Under the pieces are notes generated by a model. That model saw only the letters and a program-made list of their open reading frames with translations, did no database searches and was not told the origin of the DNA. DNA of 64,000 nt from Nocardia jinanensis. GTDB lineage: Bacteria; Actinomycetota; Actinomycetes; Mycobacteriales; Mycobacteriaceae. Both the position numbers and the translations under genes were made by a program. The stretch covers positions 1-64,000 of the forward strand of contig NZ_BMMH01000029.1 in the NCBI RefSeq assembly GCF_014645735.1. The letters are read 5' to 3'. Positions 17,789-25,783 of the stretch are shown one piece after another (positions within the stretch are counted from its first letter, which is position 1; each line of letters opens with the position of its first letter).

Positions 17789-18633
17789 CGGGTCACCGCC
17801 GCGGTGCGGGCGCCGACCCGGTTGCGCTGCGCGCCGAGTCGCTCGATGGTGATCTCGACGAGATCGCCGGGCGCGAGGTAGCGGCCGTCTTCGTGGCCGA
17901 CCCCCTCCGGGGTGCCGGTGAAGATCACGTCTCCGGCCCGCAGCGGCGTACGCTCGTCGGCCCAGGTGATGAGGGTGTCCAGGGAGAACGACATATCCGA
18001 TGTTCGTGCCGACTGGCGCTTCTCGCCGTTGACGGTCAATGTCAGAGCGAGGTCGGGCAGGCCGGGGCCGAATTCGTCGGCGGTGACGATCCACGGCCCC
18101 AGCGGGGTCGAACGGACCTGGCTCTTCGCCGAGAACATATCCATCCCGGTCACGGATCCGCCGAACTGCAGGTCGCGCAGCGAGGTGTCGTTGCCGATGG
18201 TGAAGCCCAGCAGCGCTGCCCCGGGGGCGGAGCGGTCCACCGGCCCGGCCGTGACGAAGACGAACTCGACCTCGAAGTCGAGGGCCGTACTGATCGCGGG
18301 GTATTCGATAGCGTCGTAGGCGCCCACGAGTGCGTCGTTCGGTTTCCAGAAGCCGGCCGGATGCGGGGTGGGCGCGATGCCCAGACCGGTGACATGCCGT
18401 GCATAGGTGGCGCCGAGGCAGACGACCTTCGCGGTCTCCTCCGCGGGCGCCAGGATCGTGAGGCCGTCGAGGGGGAGCGAGTCCCCGAGGTCGAGAACCC
18501 CGGTGTCCCAGGCCGTCGCCAGCGGGCCTGCCCACTCCCGGATACTGCCGCGGATCCGGCGGACCCGGGTCTCGTCGGCGTCGACCAGCGCCCAGAATTC
18601 GGTCCGCCCGTCGGTCAGTCGTCCCAGCTTCAT
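17785..18633 (-). CDS. Fumarylacetoacetate hydrolase family protein
   Basis: A 282-residue FAH-family protein, shorter than the one at 6992. It shows VVCLGATYARHVTGLG, LDFEVEFVFV, GFTIGNDTSLRDLQF and DVIFTGTPEGVGH. The last is a family hallmark near the metal site. It likely hydrolyses or hydrates an acylpyruvate or 2-oxo-enoate intermediate. ATGA overlaps join it to the reductase upstream and the VOC gene downstream, so all three are made together. Confidence 0.88.
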   Translation of the reverse strand: MKLGRLTDGRTEFWALVDADETRVRRIRGSIREWAGPLATAWDTGVLDLGDSLPLDGLTILAPAEETAKVVCLGATYARHVTGLGIAPTPHPAGFWKPNDALVGAYDAIEYPAISTALDFEVEFVFVTAGPVDRSAPGAALLGFTIGNDTSLRDLQFGGSVTGMDMFSAKSQVRSTPLGPWIVTADEFGPGLPDLALTLTVNGEKRQSARTSDMSFSLDTLITWADERTPLRAGDVIFTGTPEGVGHEDGRYLAPGDLVEITIERLGAQRNRVGARTAAVTR

Positions 18634-19877
18634 GCGTACTCCTTGGGTGCCGCGGCCGCAGCGGCCTCGGCCAGTTCGCCGAGATCGTGGTGGGGGTCGG
18701 TGAGGTGCTCGAGCGAGACCGGCAACCGGTCGGTCATGATGCGCCGGGCCGCCCGGACGTCGTCGGCACGGTTGAAGGCCACGCAGCCGGCCAGTTCGCC
18801 GGCGCGGGTGAGGACTGCCGAGAAGTTCCACCCGTCGACATCACCCCGCAGGTGCACCTCGTCGGTCGGTTCGGGTTTGCCGGTGATCTGGATGGTGGTG
18901 TCGTACTGGTCGGACCAGACCCACGGGACCTCGGCGAACTCCGCGCTGCCGCCTGCCATATTCCGCGCCGCGACTTTGGCCTGGTGCTGAGCGTTCTGCC
19001 AGTGCTCGATGCGCATCCGGCGGCCGAGGTAGGGCTGCGGGGCGTTGGCGACGTCGCCGATCGCGAAGACATCGGGAGCCGATGTCCGGCACTGCTCATC
19101 GACGACGACGCCGTTGTCCACTCGCAGGCCCGCGCGCAGTGCGAGCTCGTCGCAGGGCACCATGCCGATACCGACCACGATCAGGTCGGCCGGGTAGGTG
19201 GCACCGTCGGCGGCATGGGCGACCAGGCCGCGGGGCCCGTCGTCGATATCGGATACCGCGACGCCGGTGTGGAAGGTGACGCCGTGCTCGGTGTGCAGTC
19301 GCATGTAGAGACCCGCGAGGGTCGGCGGCAGCAGCCGCTCGAGCGGGCTGCTCTGCCCCTCGAGGACGGTGACCTCGCAGCCGAGGGTGCGCGCACCGGC
19401 GGCGACTTCGCCGCCGATGAAGCCGCCGCCGACGACGACGAGCCGGATCCCGGGACCGAGTTGCCGGGCGATCGCGACCGAGTCCTCGACAGTGCGCAGG
19501 GTGAACACGCCGGGGACACCGTCGGCACCGGGCAGGGTGCGGGGGCGGCCGCCGGTCGCGATCAGGACCTTGTCGTAGGCGAGGTCCTCGCCGGTGGAGA
19601 GCCGGACGATCTTTCGCTCGGTGTCCAGGTCGGTCGCGCTCACCGCGGTGCGGATCTCGATGTCCTTCTTCGCGTACCAGGCCGGTGGGCGCAGCGCCGT
19701 CCGATCGGCGTCCTCCTCGCCGCGCAGGACGCCCTTGCTCAGCGGAGGTTTGGAGTAGGGCGGCCGCGGCTCGGCGCAGAGCACCACGATCCGGCCGGTG
19801 AAGCCCTCGGACCGCAACGCCAATGCCGCCGTCCCCCCGCCGACTCCGCCTCCGATGACCACGAAAGTTTCGCTCAC
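18630..19877 (-). CDS. FAD-dependent ferredoxin reductase
   Basis: A 415-residue NAD(P)H:ferredoxin reductase of the BphA4/putidaredoxin-reductase type. Dinucleotide motifs are VIGGGVGGGTAALAL at the N-terminus and VVVGGGFIGGEVAAGA in the middle; the FAD-binding DVFAIGDVA lies near residue 270. It would pass electrons to the small ferredoxins of this cluster and so to the Rieske dioxygenase or the P450. The GTG at 19877 is the start. It is the first gene of a coupled operon. Confidence 0.9.
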   Translation of the reverse strand: MSETFVVIGGGVGGGTAALALRSEGFTGRIVVLCAEPRPPYSKPPLSKGVLRGEEDADRTALRPPAWYAKKDIEIRTAVSATDLDTERKIVRLSTGEDLAYDKVLIATGGRPRTLPGADGVPGVFTLRTVEDSVAIARQLGPGIRLVVVGGGFIGGEVAAGARTLGCEVTVLEGQSSPLERLLPPTLAGLYMRLHTEHGVTFHTGVAVSDIDDGPRGLVAHAADGATYPADLIVVGIGMVPCDELALRAGLRVDNGVVVDEQCRTSAPDVFAIGDVANAPQPYLGRRMRIEHWQNAQHQAKVAARNMAGGSAEFAEVPWVWSDQYDTTIQITGKPEPTDEVHLRGDVDGWNFSAVLTRAGELAGCVAFNRADDVRAARRIMTDRLPVSLEHLTDPHHDLGELAEAAAAAAPKEYA

Positions 19878-20007
19878 AGCCCTGCCTCCCGTTCGGTTGG
19901 CGACGGCTGACCGCCGACTCCCGCTCTGAAACGACTAGATCAGATAGTGTCATATTTGTCTCCCGTTGTGAACGGTGAGAGAAGAACGACGAGATGAGGC
20001 GGAGTCG

Positions 20008-20862
20008 ATGCGGATCACCGTAATCGGTGCAGGGACGATGGGCAGCGGGATCGCCCAGCTGGTGGCCACGGCCGGGCACGACACGTCGCTGGTCGACGTG
20101 AGTGCGGAGCAATTACAGCGCGGCCGGGCCTCGATCGAGGCGAGCCTGCGGCGCTTCGTGAAGAAGGGCGCCCTGTCCGAAGCCGACGCCGCGGCTGTCC
20201 TCGATCGCCTGGTGACCGGCACCTCGGTCGCCGATGCGGTGCCGGGTGCCGGTGTCGTCATCGAATCGGTTGTCGAGGTGCTGGAGGTGAAGCAGGCCGT
20301 TTTCGCCGAGGTGGTTCAGCACGCTCCGGCGGACGCGCTGCTGGGCACCAACACCAGCCAGCTCTCGATCACCGCCATCGGTTCGGCGATCCCGGAGGCC
20401 GCCGCGCGCCTGGTCGGCCTGCACTTCTTCAACCCGCCCGTGCTGATGCGGCTCGTCGAGGTCGTGGCGGGGCTGGAGTCGAGCGAGGAAGCCATCGAGC
20501 AAGCGCTCGGCTTCGGGGCGTCGCTCGGCAAGGAAACCGTGCTCTGCCGCAAGGACAGCCCGGGTTTCCTCACCTCCCGGATCTCGGCGTTGGTCCGGCT
20601 CGAATGCCTCCGGATGCTGGAGGAGGGCGTGGCGAGCGCGGAAGATATCGACAAGGCGCTGAAGGTCGGCTTCAACTGGCCCATGGGGCCGTTGGAACTC
20701 GGCGACTTCAACGGGCTGGACACGTACCTGCACATCCTGGAATCGCTCGAGCAGACCCTCGGCGACCGGTTCAAGCCGACCGTCACTCTGCGCAACCTGG
20801 TGGCGGCGGGCCGGCTGGGCCGCAAGACCGGCCGTGGCATCTACTCCTACCCGGAGTCCTGA
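20008..20862 (+). CDS. 3-hydroxyacyl-CoA dehydrogenase (3-hydroxybutyryl-CoA type)
   Basis: A 284-residue NAD-dependent dehydrogenase of the beta-oxidation step before thiolysis. The NAD loop is VIGAGTMGSGIAQ, the catalytic His is in GLHFFNPPVLMRLVEVV, and the C-terminal domain carries FNWPMGPLELGDFNGLD. The length is normal. I chose the ATG at 20008, which follows a GAGGCGGAG ribosome site, over a GTG 33 nt upstream. Its 3' end overlaps the stop end of a truncated regulator on the other strand. Confidence 0.92.
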   Translation: MRITVIGAGTMGSGIAQLVATAGHDTSLVDVSAEQLQRGRASIEASLRRFVKKGALSEADAAAVLDRLVTGTSVADAVPGAGVVIESVVEVLEVKQAVFAEVVQHAPADALLGTNTSQLSITAIGSAIPEAAARLVGLHFFNPPVLMRLVEVVAGLESSEEAIEQALGFGASLGKETVLCRKDSPGFLTSRISALVRLECLRMLEEGVASAEDIDKALKVGFNWPMGPLELGDFNGLDTYLHILESLEQTLGDRFKPTVTLRNLVAAGRLGRKTGRGIYSYPES

Positions 20863-21065
20863 GTGTCCGCCGACCGCCCGGCCCGGCCCCGGCCCGCCGC
20901 GGCGGTCAAGCTTTGCAGCAGTGGGTCCACCCGATAGGGGCTCGGGGTCGTGAGCGCTATCTCGGTATCGGTCCGCACGACACCCGGGATCGCGCGGAGA
21001 TCGTGCAGGAGTTCCTGGAGCTCGGGGTTGCCCGGTGCGGCGACCCGGACGAACAGGTCGCCGCC
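20847..21065 (-). pseudogene. Lrp/AsnC regulator remnant (C-terminal RAM domain only)
   Basis: On the minus strand a frame ending at 20847 reads GGDLFVRVAAPGNPEL, then LHDLRAIPGVVRTDTE and ALTTPSPYRVDPLL. This is the C-terminal ligand-sensing domain of an Lrp/AsnC regulator. The DNA-binding half is missing. At about 21065 the homology stops and the sequence turns into the 3' end of another gene on the plus strand. Confidence 0.6.
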
Positions 21066-21185
21066 GAACTGGTGCGGGGCTACGCGGACGTCGAACTGCG
21101 CAATGTGGCGCGCTACCGCGCCGAGCGCGAGCGGCTCGGCGTGCCGCTGACCGAGGATCTCGCCACTCTGCTCGACGAGCGTTGA
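21063..21185 (+). pseudogene. C-terminal remnant, possibly of indolepyruvate ferredoxin oxidoreductase
   Basis: Forty codons ending at 21185 read AELVRGYADVELRNVARYRA and on to DLATLLDER. This resembles the C-terminal end of a large oxidoreductase; I suspect the indolepyruvate ferredoxin oxidoreductase family, whose gene is often divergent from an Lrp/AsnC regulator. No start or upstream coding sequence is present. The identity is tentative, but the coding character and truncation are reasonably clear. Confidence 0.4.
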
Positions 21186-21402
21186 GCGGAGCGCGCGAGC
21201 GGGGTCGGAGCGGCTGTCGAAATATGTGCCGGCTCAGCGCTGTTCAGTGCGGTGGCGCAAGCGCGTCGGAGTGGGCCGGGGTGCATATCCGTCGTCGCAG
21301 GTTTGTTCGTGTGTGGGCATCGGGAGGGTTCGAAGCGGTTGTCGGTACGGAACGGGCAGGTACCGAGGGCGGGGCCTCCACGCCCTCGGTGCTGCCGAGA
21401 AC

Positions 21403-22185
21403 TCAACGACCCTGGTAGTCGCCGGGCCGCTTATCGCGGAAGGCCCGCTGTGCCTCCGCGTAGTCCGCGAGCGCCGAAACCACGCCGAAGTGCGAGGACA
21501 CCATGTCGTAGTGGGTGCGCAGGTCGACCGACTCCGCGGAGCGCACCAGCCGCTTGATCATGGCGACCTGGACCGGCGGCGCGTCGGCGATCCGGCGTGC
21601 GAGGTCCAGTGCCCGGTCGAGCACGCTGTCGTCCTCGTAGACCTGGTTGACCAGGTCGAGCCGGAGCGCCTCGTCGGCGCCGACGACATCGCCGGTCAGC
21701 AGCAGCTCCATCGCCTTCGCGGGTCCGACGAGCCGGGGGAGCAGCCAGCCGCCGCCGTCGCCGGGGACCAGGCCGACCTTGATGTAGCCCTCGCTGAGCC
21801 GGATCGAACGTCCCGCGACACGCATATCGCACAGCAGGGCCATATCGAGTCCGGCGCCCACGGCCACCCCGCGCATTGCCGCGATCACCGGTTTGTCGAG
21901 ATCGGCCATGGCGATCGCGACCTGGTGGATGCGGTCCATCAGCATGTGCTTGCGCCCGATGGGGGTGTCCTCGACCGCGGCCAGTGCGGACAGGTCGACA
22001 CCGGAGCAGAAGGCATCGCCGGCCCCGGTCACCACGACGGCCCGGACCGCCGGGTCGCGTGCCGCGGCGCGCAGCGCGTCGGTCCAGGCATCGACCATGT
22101 CGAGTGTGAAGGCGTTCTTCCGCTCGGGGCGGTTGAGGGTGATCGTGGCGACGCGGTCCACCACGTCGTAGAGCAGATCGCTCAT
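21403..22185 (-). CDS. Enoyl-CoA hydratase/isomerase family protein
   Basis: A complete 260-residue crotonase. The oxyanion-hole segments are VVVTGAGDAFCSGVDLSAL and MRGVAVGAGLDMALLCDMRV. At one catalytic position GDGGGWLLPRLVG carries Gly/Asp rather than the usual Glu, so the exact reaction (hydration, isomerisation or another crotonase chemistry) is open. Its ATG overlaps the stop of the degenerate acyl-CoA dehydrogenase fragment upstream (ATGA), so it was once the end of a longer beta-oxidation operon. Confidence 0.9.
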   Translation of the reverse strand: MSDLLYDVVDRVATITLNRPERKNAFTLDMVDAWTDALRAAARDPAVRAVVVTGAGDAFCSGVDLSALAAVEDTPIGRKHMLMDRIHQVAIAMADLDKPVIAAMRGVAVGAGLDMALLCDMRVAGRSIRLSEGYIKVGLVPGDGGGWLLPRLVGPAKAMELLLTGDVVGADEALRLDLVNQVYEDDSVLDRALDLARRIADAPPVQVAMIKRLVRSAESVDLRTHYDMVSSHFGVVSALADYAEAQRAFRDKRPGDYQGR

Positions 22186-22680
22186 CGGACTCCTGTCACC
22201 AAGGGCCACAACCCCGTCGAGCCGACGGCGGTCACGCGGTCGGCGAGCAGCTCGGACCAGGCGGCCTCGCTGCCCCATTCCGACCGCCACGACCACAGCC
22301 GGGTGGTGCTGTGGTGGAGCGGGTGCTCCTCGGTCATCCCGAGCGCGGCGTGCACCTGGTGGTCGATCGCCGCGCCGAGGCCGGCCGCCTGTGCGGTCCG
22401 CACCTTCGCGGCGGCGATGACCAACTCGGTGTGCGAGTCGGCGAACCCGTAGCGCAGCGTGGCGCGGACGGCCTGGTCGCCGGCGGCCGCCGTCTCCGCT
22501 GCCAGCGGCGGGCGTTCCTTTTGCGCCGCGACGGGCGCGCTCGCTGCCAGCAGCTCTTCCGTGACGGCGAACCGCTCGATCGGACTGCGCCCGCCGCCCC
22601 CGTATTCCACCGGCAGCGTCATATCGAGCCAGCCGCGTCGGCCGAGGCGGCGGCTGAACGTCTCGTCCCAGCCGGCCGGC
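22182..22680 (-). pseudogene. Acyl-CoA dehydrogenase remnant with internal deletion
   Basis: This minus-strand frame begins abruptly with GWDETFSRRLGRRGWLDMT and VEYGGGGRSPIERF (acyl-CoA dehydrogenase N-terminal domain). After APVAAQKER it jumps to an acyl-CoA dehydrogenase C-terminus (AAGDQAVRATLRYG, LGAAIDHQVHAALGMTEEH). The middle FAD/substrate domain of roughly 200 residues is gone, so it cannot be an active enzyme. It could be one gene with an internal deletion or the joined ends of two neighbours. Confidence 0.75.
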
Positions 22681-22983
22681 GACGATCGGCTCGACCGGCG
22701 GTCGCCGGATGATGCCGAGACCACCACGGGACGCGGTGATCGGGCGCTCGCCCGTCTCGGCGAACGCCTCGAGGTCCATTCCCGCGCTGAAGAAACCTCC
22801 GGCGCCGGTGAGGACCACGGCCCGCAGCCCGGGAGTCTCGTCCAGTTCGTCCAGCGCGTGCGCGAGCGCTTCGGCCGTCGGCAGGTCGATGGCATTGCGG
22901 CGATGCGGCGGGTTGATCGTGCTGACGAGAACACCGTCCTCGTGTTCGACGAGCACCGCGCCGCCGGCCTCACCCCCGGACAC
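22677..22983 (-). pseudogene. Enoyl-CoA hydratase remnant (N-terminal third)
   Basis: The GTG at 22983 opens a crotonase-like frame (VSTINPPHRRNAIDLPTAEA, VVLTGAGGFFSAGMDLEAF). After about 102 residues, at PPVEPIVAG, the homology stops and the sequence continues in a different frame as an acyl-CoA dehydrogenase fragment. Roughly 150 C-terminal residues are missing. The start overlaps the end of the ferredoxin gene. Confidence 0.75.
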
Positions 22984-23161
22984 TGATCACCTTCTCGGGG
23001 CACACCTTGGCGGCGAGAAGGGCCGCCGGCTCGGCGGCGGCGGAGATCTCGTGGCTCTCCGTGATGACGTACCCGTTGTCGTCGAGCTCGAAGAGTTCCG
23101 GAGCGAGTGCCGCGCACCGGGCGTGGCCCTGGCAGAGGGCGTGATTGAGCTCTATCCGCAT
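22970..23161 (-). CDS. Small [3Fe-4S]-type ferredoxin next to P450
   Basis: A 63-residue ferredoxin with C-x5-C in LCQGHARCAALAPELFEL and a late Cys in KVCPEKVI. This is the three-Cys pattern of P450 ferredoxins. The ATG at 23161 was taken as start; a longer frame would run through the operator. It diverges from the P450 at 23290 across a shared control region, so the two form a natural electron-transfer pair. Confidence 0.9.
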   Translation of the reverse strand: MRIELNHALCQGHARCAALAPELFELDDNGYVITESHEISAAAEPAALLAAKVCPEKVISVRG

Positions 23162-23206
23162 GGGCGCCTCCAGGTCGTCAAGGGTCGTGCCGCAGATCGA
23201 CCAAAA

Positions 23207-23246
23207 TCTGATACACATCGACTAAATGTGTTTAATGTGTATCAGA
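23207..23246. promoter_or_regulatory. 12-bp perfect inverted repeat, likely operator
   Basis: TCTGATACACAT (23207-23218) and ATGTGTATCAGA (23235-23246) are perfect inverted repeats with a 16-nt AT-rich spacer. They lie in the 128-bp gap between the divergent ferredoxin and P450 starts. The core TGATACA...TGTATCA recurs at 25436. This is probably the binding site of a TetR- or GntR-type regulator controlling both genes. Confidence 0.65.
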
Positions 23247-23289
23247 TGCTCACTGTGTCTAACAAGTGTGACCACTTAGGAGCCCGGCG

Positions 23290-24474
23290 ATGACCGAAGC
23301 CACATGTCCGATGAAATCCGTGAACCTGATGGAACTGCCGATGCAGACGGCGGAGGGCCGGGCCGTCGGCTGGCGCGCACTGAACGAAGCCGGCCCGATC
23401 GCGGATGTCCACGGCTCCTTCATGGCCACCACCGACACCGCGGTCGAGCAGGTGCTACAGCACCCCGAGATCTTCTCCTCGGTGCGCGCCTACGACGTTC
23501 TGCAGAGTCCGGTACCCCAGCCGCCGCTGATGTACGACCCGCCGGAACAGCTCCGTCACCGCCGCATCCTCGCGCCCTTCTTCAGTCCGGGCGTCATCAA
23601 GAAAATGTACGACAGTCTGCGCGAGCAGGTTCGTGAGCTGATCGCGCCGATGGCCGCCAAGGGCGAGGCCGATATCTTCAGTGAGCTCGCCGTGCCGTTC
23701 CCGACCCAGGTGTTCCTGGTCCTGTTCGGGCTCCCGCTGGGGGACCGCGACCAGCTCATCGAGTGGAAGGACCGGATCATCAAATCGGCCGACCCGCAGG
23801 GCCTCGAGGGTGGTGACGCGGAGGCGGGAATCGCGCTGATGACCTACCTGCAGACCAAGGTCATGGAGCGCAAAGGGGTGACCGACGGGGACGACCTGCT
23901 CACCAATATCGTCAACGACCCTTCGTCCGAGGCGTTCACCGACGAGGAGCTGCTCGGTCTGTCGATCCTGATGATCCAGGCCGGCCTCGACACCGTGACC
24001 CAGAGCCTGATGTTCGCGTTCGAAACCCTGGCGCTCAACCCGGATATGCGGGCCCAGCTGGTGGCCGACCCGGAGCTGATCCCCGAATTCGTCGAGGAGA
24101 GCCTGCGTCTCAACCCGGTCGCGCCGTTTCCCCCACGCTATGTCCTCCAGGACACCGAGATCGAGGGGATCCCGATTGCCGCCGGTGACCGTGTCTCGCT
24201 CTGCCTCGGCGCGGCCAACCGCGACCCGAACCTGCACGAGAACCCCGACGGCATCGTGCTCGGCCGCACCGAGCGGCACTGGGCCTTCGGCGGCGGCGTG
24301 CACCGCTGCCTCGGTTCGCACCTGGCCCGCGCGGAGATGCGGCTGGTACTGGAGGAATGGCTGCGGCTGGTGCCCGAGTTCGAAATCGACGGCGCGGAGC
24401 CGCAGATGAAGTGGCCCACGCCGCTGCTCGATCTGGGCGAGCTCCGCGTGAAGTTTCCTCCTGTGCCGGCCTGA
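23290..24474 (+). CDS. Cytochrome P450
   Basis: A complete 394-residue bacterial class I P450 monooxygenase. The oxygen-activation helix is MIQAGLDTVTQS with the acid/Thr pair, the ExxR motif is EESLR, and the heme-thiolate loop is FGGGVHRCLGSHLARAEMR. Electrons likely come from the divergent ferredoxin and the reductase at 18630. It may perform an entry hydroxylation in this catabolic cluster. A GGAG site precedes the ATG by 8-11 nt. Confidence 0.95.
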   Translation: MTEATCPMKSVNLMELPMQTAEGRAVGWRALNEAGPIADVHGSFMATTDTAVEQVLQHPEIFSSVRAYDVLQSPVPQPPLMYDPPEQLRHRRILAPFFSPGVIKKMYDSLREQVRELIAPMAAKGEADIFSELAVPFPTQVFLVLFGLPLGDRDQLIEWKDRIIKSADPQGLEGGDAEAGIALMTYLQTKVMERKGVTDGDDLLTNIVNDPSSEAFTDEELLGLSILMIQAGLDTVTQSLMFAFETLALNPDMRAQLVADPELIPEFVEESLRLNPVAPFPPRYVLQDTEIEGIPIAAGDRVSLCLGAANRDPNLHENPDGIVLGRTERHWAFGGGVHRCLGSHLARAEMRLVLEEWLRLVPEFEIDGAEPQMKWPTPLLDLGELRVKFPPVPA

Positions 24475-24508
24475 TCACCGGCTATCGGGCAGGAAAAGTC
24501 ACGTGAGT

Positions 24509-24532
24509 CCGGCGCGCGGTTCACCGCGCCGG
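24509..24532. terminator. Possible terminator hairpin
   Basis: CCGGCG...CGG and CCG...CGCCGG form a 9-bp stem with a 2-nt bulge and a 4-nt loop, 35 nt after the P450 stop and between convergent genes. There is no T tract. Confidence 0.4.
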
Positions 24533-24615
24533 GCGGGAGCTCGATGCGGTGGACCGGCGAGGAGCGCACCGCCTCCGTGCCGCGCGACCACCCCTCGACG
24601 CGGCACCGGCAGTTC

Positions 24616-25359
24616 TTACGCGTACATGAGGCCGCCGTCGGCGAGGACCAGCGCCGCCTGCATCATCTCGGCATCGTCGGAGAGCAGGAAGGCGATGATC
24701 GCCGCGATGTCCTCGGGCCGCCCCAGGCGGCCGGTCGGGACCATCTCGCGCCAATGGGCCTGGTGCTCCTCGGGATAACCCGCCAGACCCTCGGTGAGGA
24801 CCGTGCCGGGGCATATCGCGTTGAGCCGGATCCCGCGGCGGGCGTACTGCAGCGCGACGTTCTTGGTCAGGCCGACGACGCCGTGCTTCGCCGCGGTGTA
24901 TCCGGCCATGGCCGGGGCGTTCTTGACGCCGGCGTTGGACGCGACGTTCACGATCCGCCCGCCCCCGGTCGCGAGCATCGCCGCGATCTCGTGTTTGAGG
25001 CACAGGAATGTGCCGCGCAGGTCGACGGCGATCACCCGGTCGAAATCTTCGGCGGGCAGCTCGTGCAGGTCGGTCGGCGCGTGGGCGACGCCGGCGTTGT
25101 TCACGGCGAGGTCGAGCCGGCCGTAGGTCGTCACGGCGTATTCGACCATCGCCTGAACCGCGGGCTCCTCGGCGATATCGGCGACTACGAAGCTCGCTGC
25201 TCCCGCGCTGCTCTCGATCTGCGCGACAGTCGCCCTTCCGCCCTCCTCGTCTACGTCGGCGACCACGACGGCATGGCCCAGTGCGGCGAGGTGGACGGCC
25301 GTGGCGCGGCCGATGCCGGAGCCCGCTCCGGTGACGAGGGCGGTGAACTGCTGGGTCAT
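24616..25359 (-). CDS. SDR family dehydrogenase
   Basis: A 247-residue classical short-chain dehydrogenase with LVTGAGSGIGRATAVHL, Asp at the end of beta-2 (DVDEEGG, pointing to NAD), VNNAGVAH, catalytic Ser in VNVASNAGV, and YTAAKHG for Tyr-x3-Lys. The start at 25359 is the ATG directly before the Rossmann fold; a much longer in-frame extension is not protein-like. It is controlled from a gap that carries the TGATACA repeat, so it is likely co-regulated with the P450. Confidence 0.9.
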   Translation of the reverse strand: MTQQFTALVTGAGSGIGRATAVHLAALGHAVVVADVDEEGGRATVAQIESSAGAASFVVADIAEEPAVQAMVEYAVTTYGRLDLAVNNAGVAHAPTDLHELPAEDFDRVIAVDLRGTFLCLKHEIAAMLATGGGRIVNVASNAGVKNAPAMAGYTAAKHGVVGLTKNVALQYARRGIRLNAICPGTVLTEGLAGYPEEHQAHWREMVPTGRLGRPEDIAAIIAFLLSDDAEMMQAALVLADGGLMYA

Positions 25360-25435
25360 GGGGTTCCTTCGCGGGTTCGCAGGTGGACTGCGGTCGGGCA
25401 ATCGGCCCGAAGCTCTGTTGCCTGCCGCAGAATAC

Positions 25436-25472
25436 TGATACAAACTAGCCACTAACGGCACTTTATGTATCA
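25436..25472. promoter_or_regulatory. Inverted repeat TGATACA-N23-TGTATCA, likely operator
   Basis: TGATACA (25436-25442) and TGTATCA (25466-25472) are inverted repeats around a 23-nt spacer, upstream of the SDR start at 25359. The half-sites and spacing nearly match the P450/ferredoxin operator at 23207 (22-nt spacing for the same core), which suggests one regulator. Confidence 0.5.
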
Positions 25473-25504
25473 CCTGTCGAGGAATTACTGTGACATAACA
25501 TCTC

Positions 25505-25558
25505 ACCTTCCTGATGCTGGTGCTCACCTACCGCAACTCCGGCGTGGTCAACTTCGCC
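25505..25558 (+). pseudogene. Possible LivH-type ABC permease fragment
   Basis: In one plus-strand frame the sequence reads TFLMLVLTYRNSGVVNFA. This is very like the first membrane segments of branched-chain amino acid permeases (LivH), where ...LTYR.SGVVNFAHG is a family hallmark. Nothing before or after continues the homology. If real, it is an 18-codon scrap of a lost transporter gene. Confidence 0.35.
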
Positions 25559-25640
25559 ACGCCTCGTGTCTGCCGAGATGTACCTCGAGTCGACCGGGGA
25601 AGTGCTCGCAGTGGCCGAGGCGACCATGGTCGTCGGTTCC
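25551..25640 (+). pseudogene. Possible hotdog thioesterase C-terminal fragment
   Basis: Directly after the LivH-like scrap, another frame reads LVSAEMYLESTGEVLAVAEA then TMVVGSG. This resembles the last strands of hotdog-fold thioesterases (the ...G.VLA.AEATMV end). The frame continues without clear homology to the start of the FAH-family gene. I regard this as a likely gene remnant of modest certainty. Confidence 0.3.
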
Positions 25641-25783
25641 GGCAGCGGCGGCGCACGCCGGGCTGTGGATCCGCGGCCCGATTTCCTCGATCGGCACATC
25701 GCATTGCGCCGCACAGCGCGCGACGGCGACTGCAAGATGGCCGCCGCCAACCCCACCCACGACCGCACGACAGGAGGGCAACG

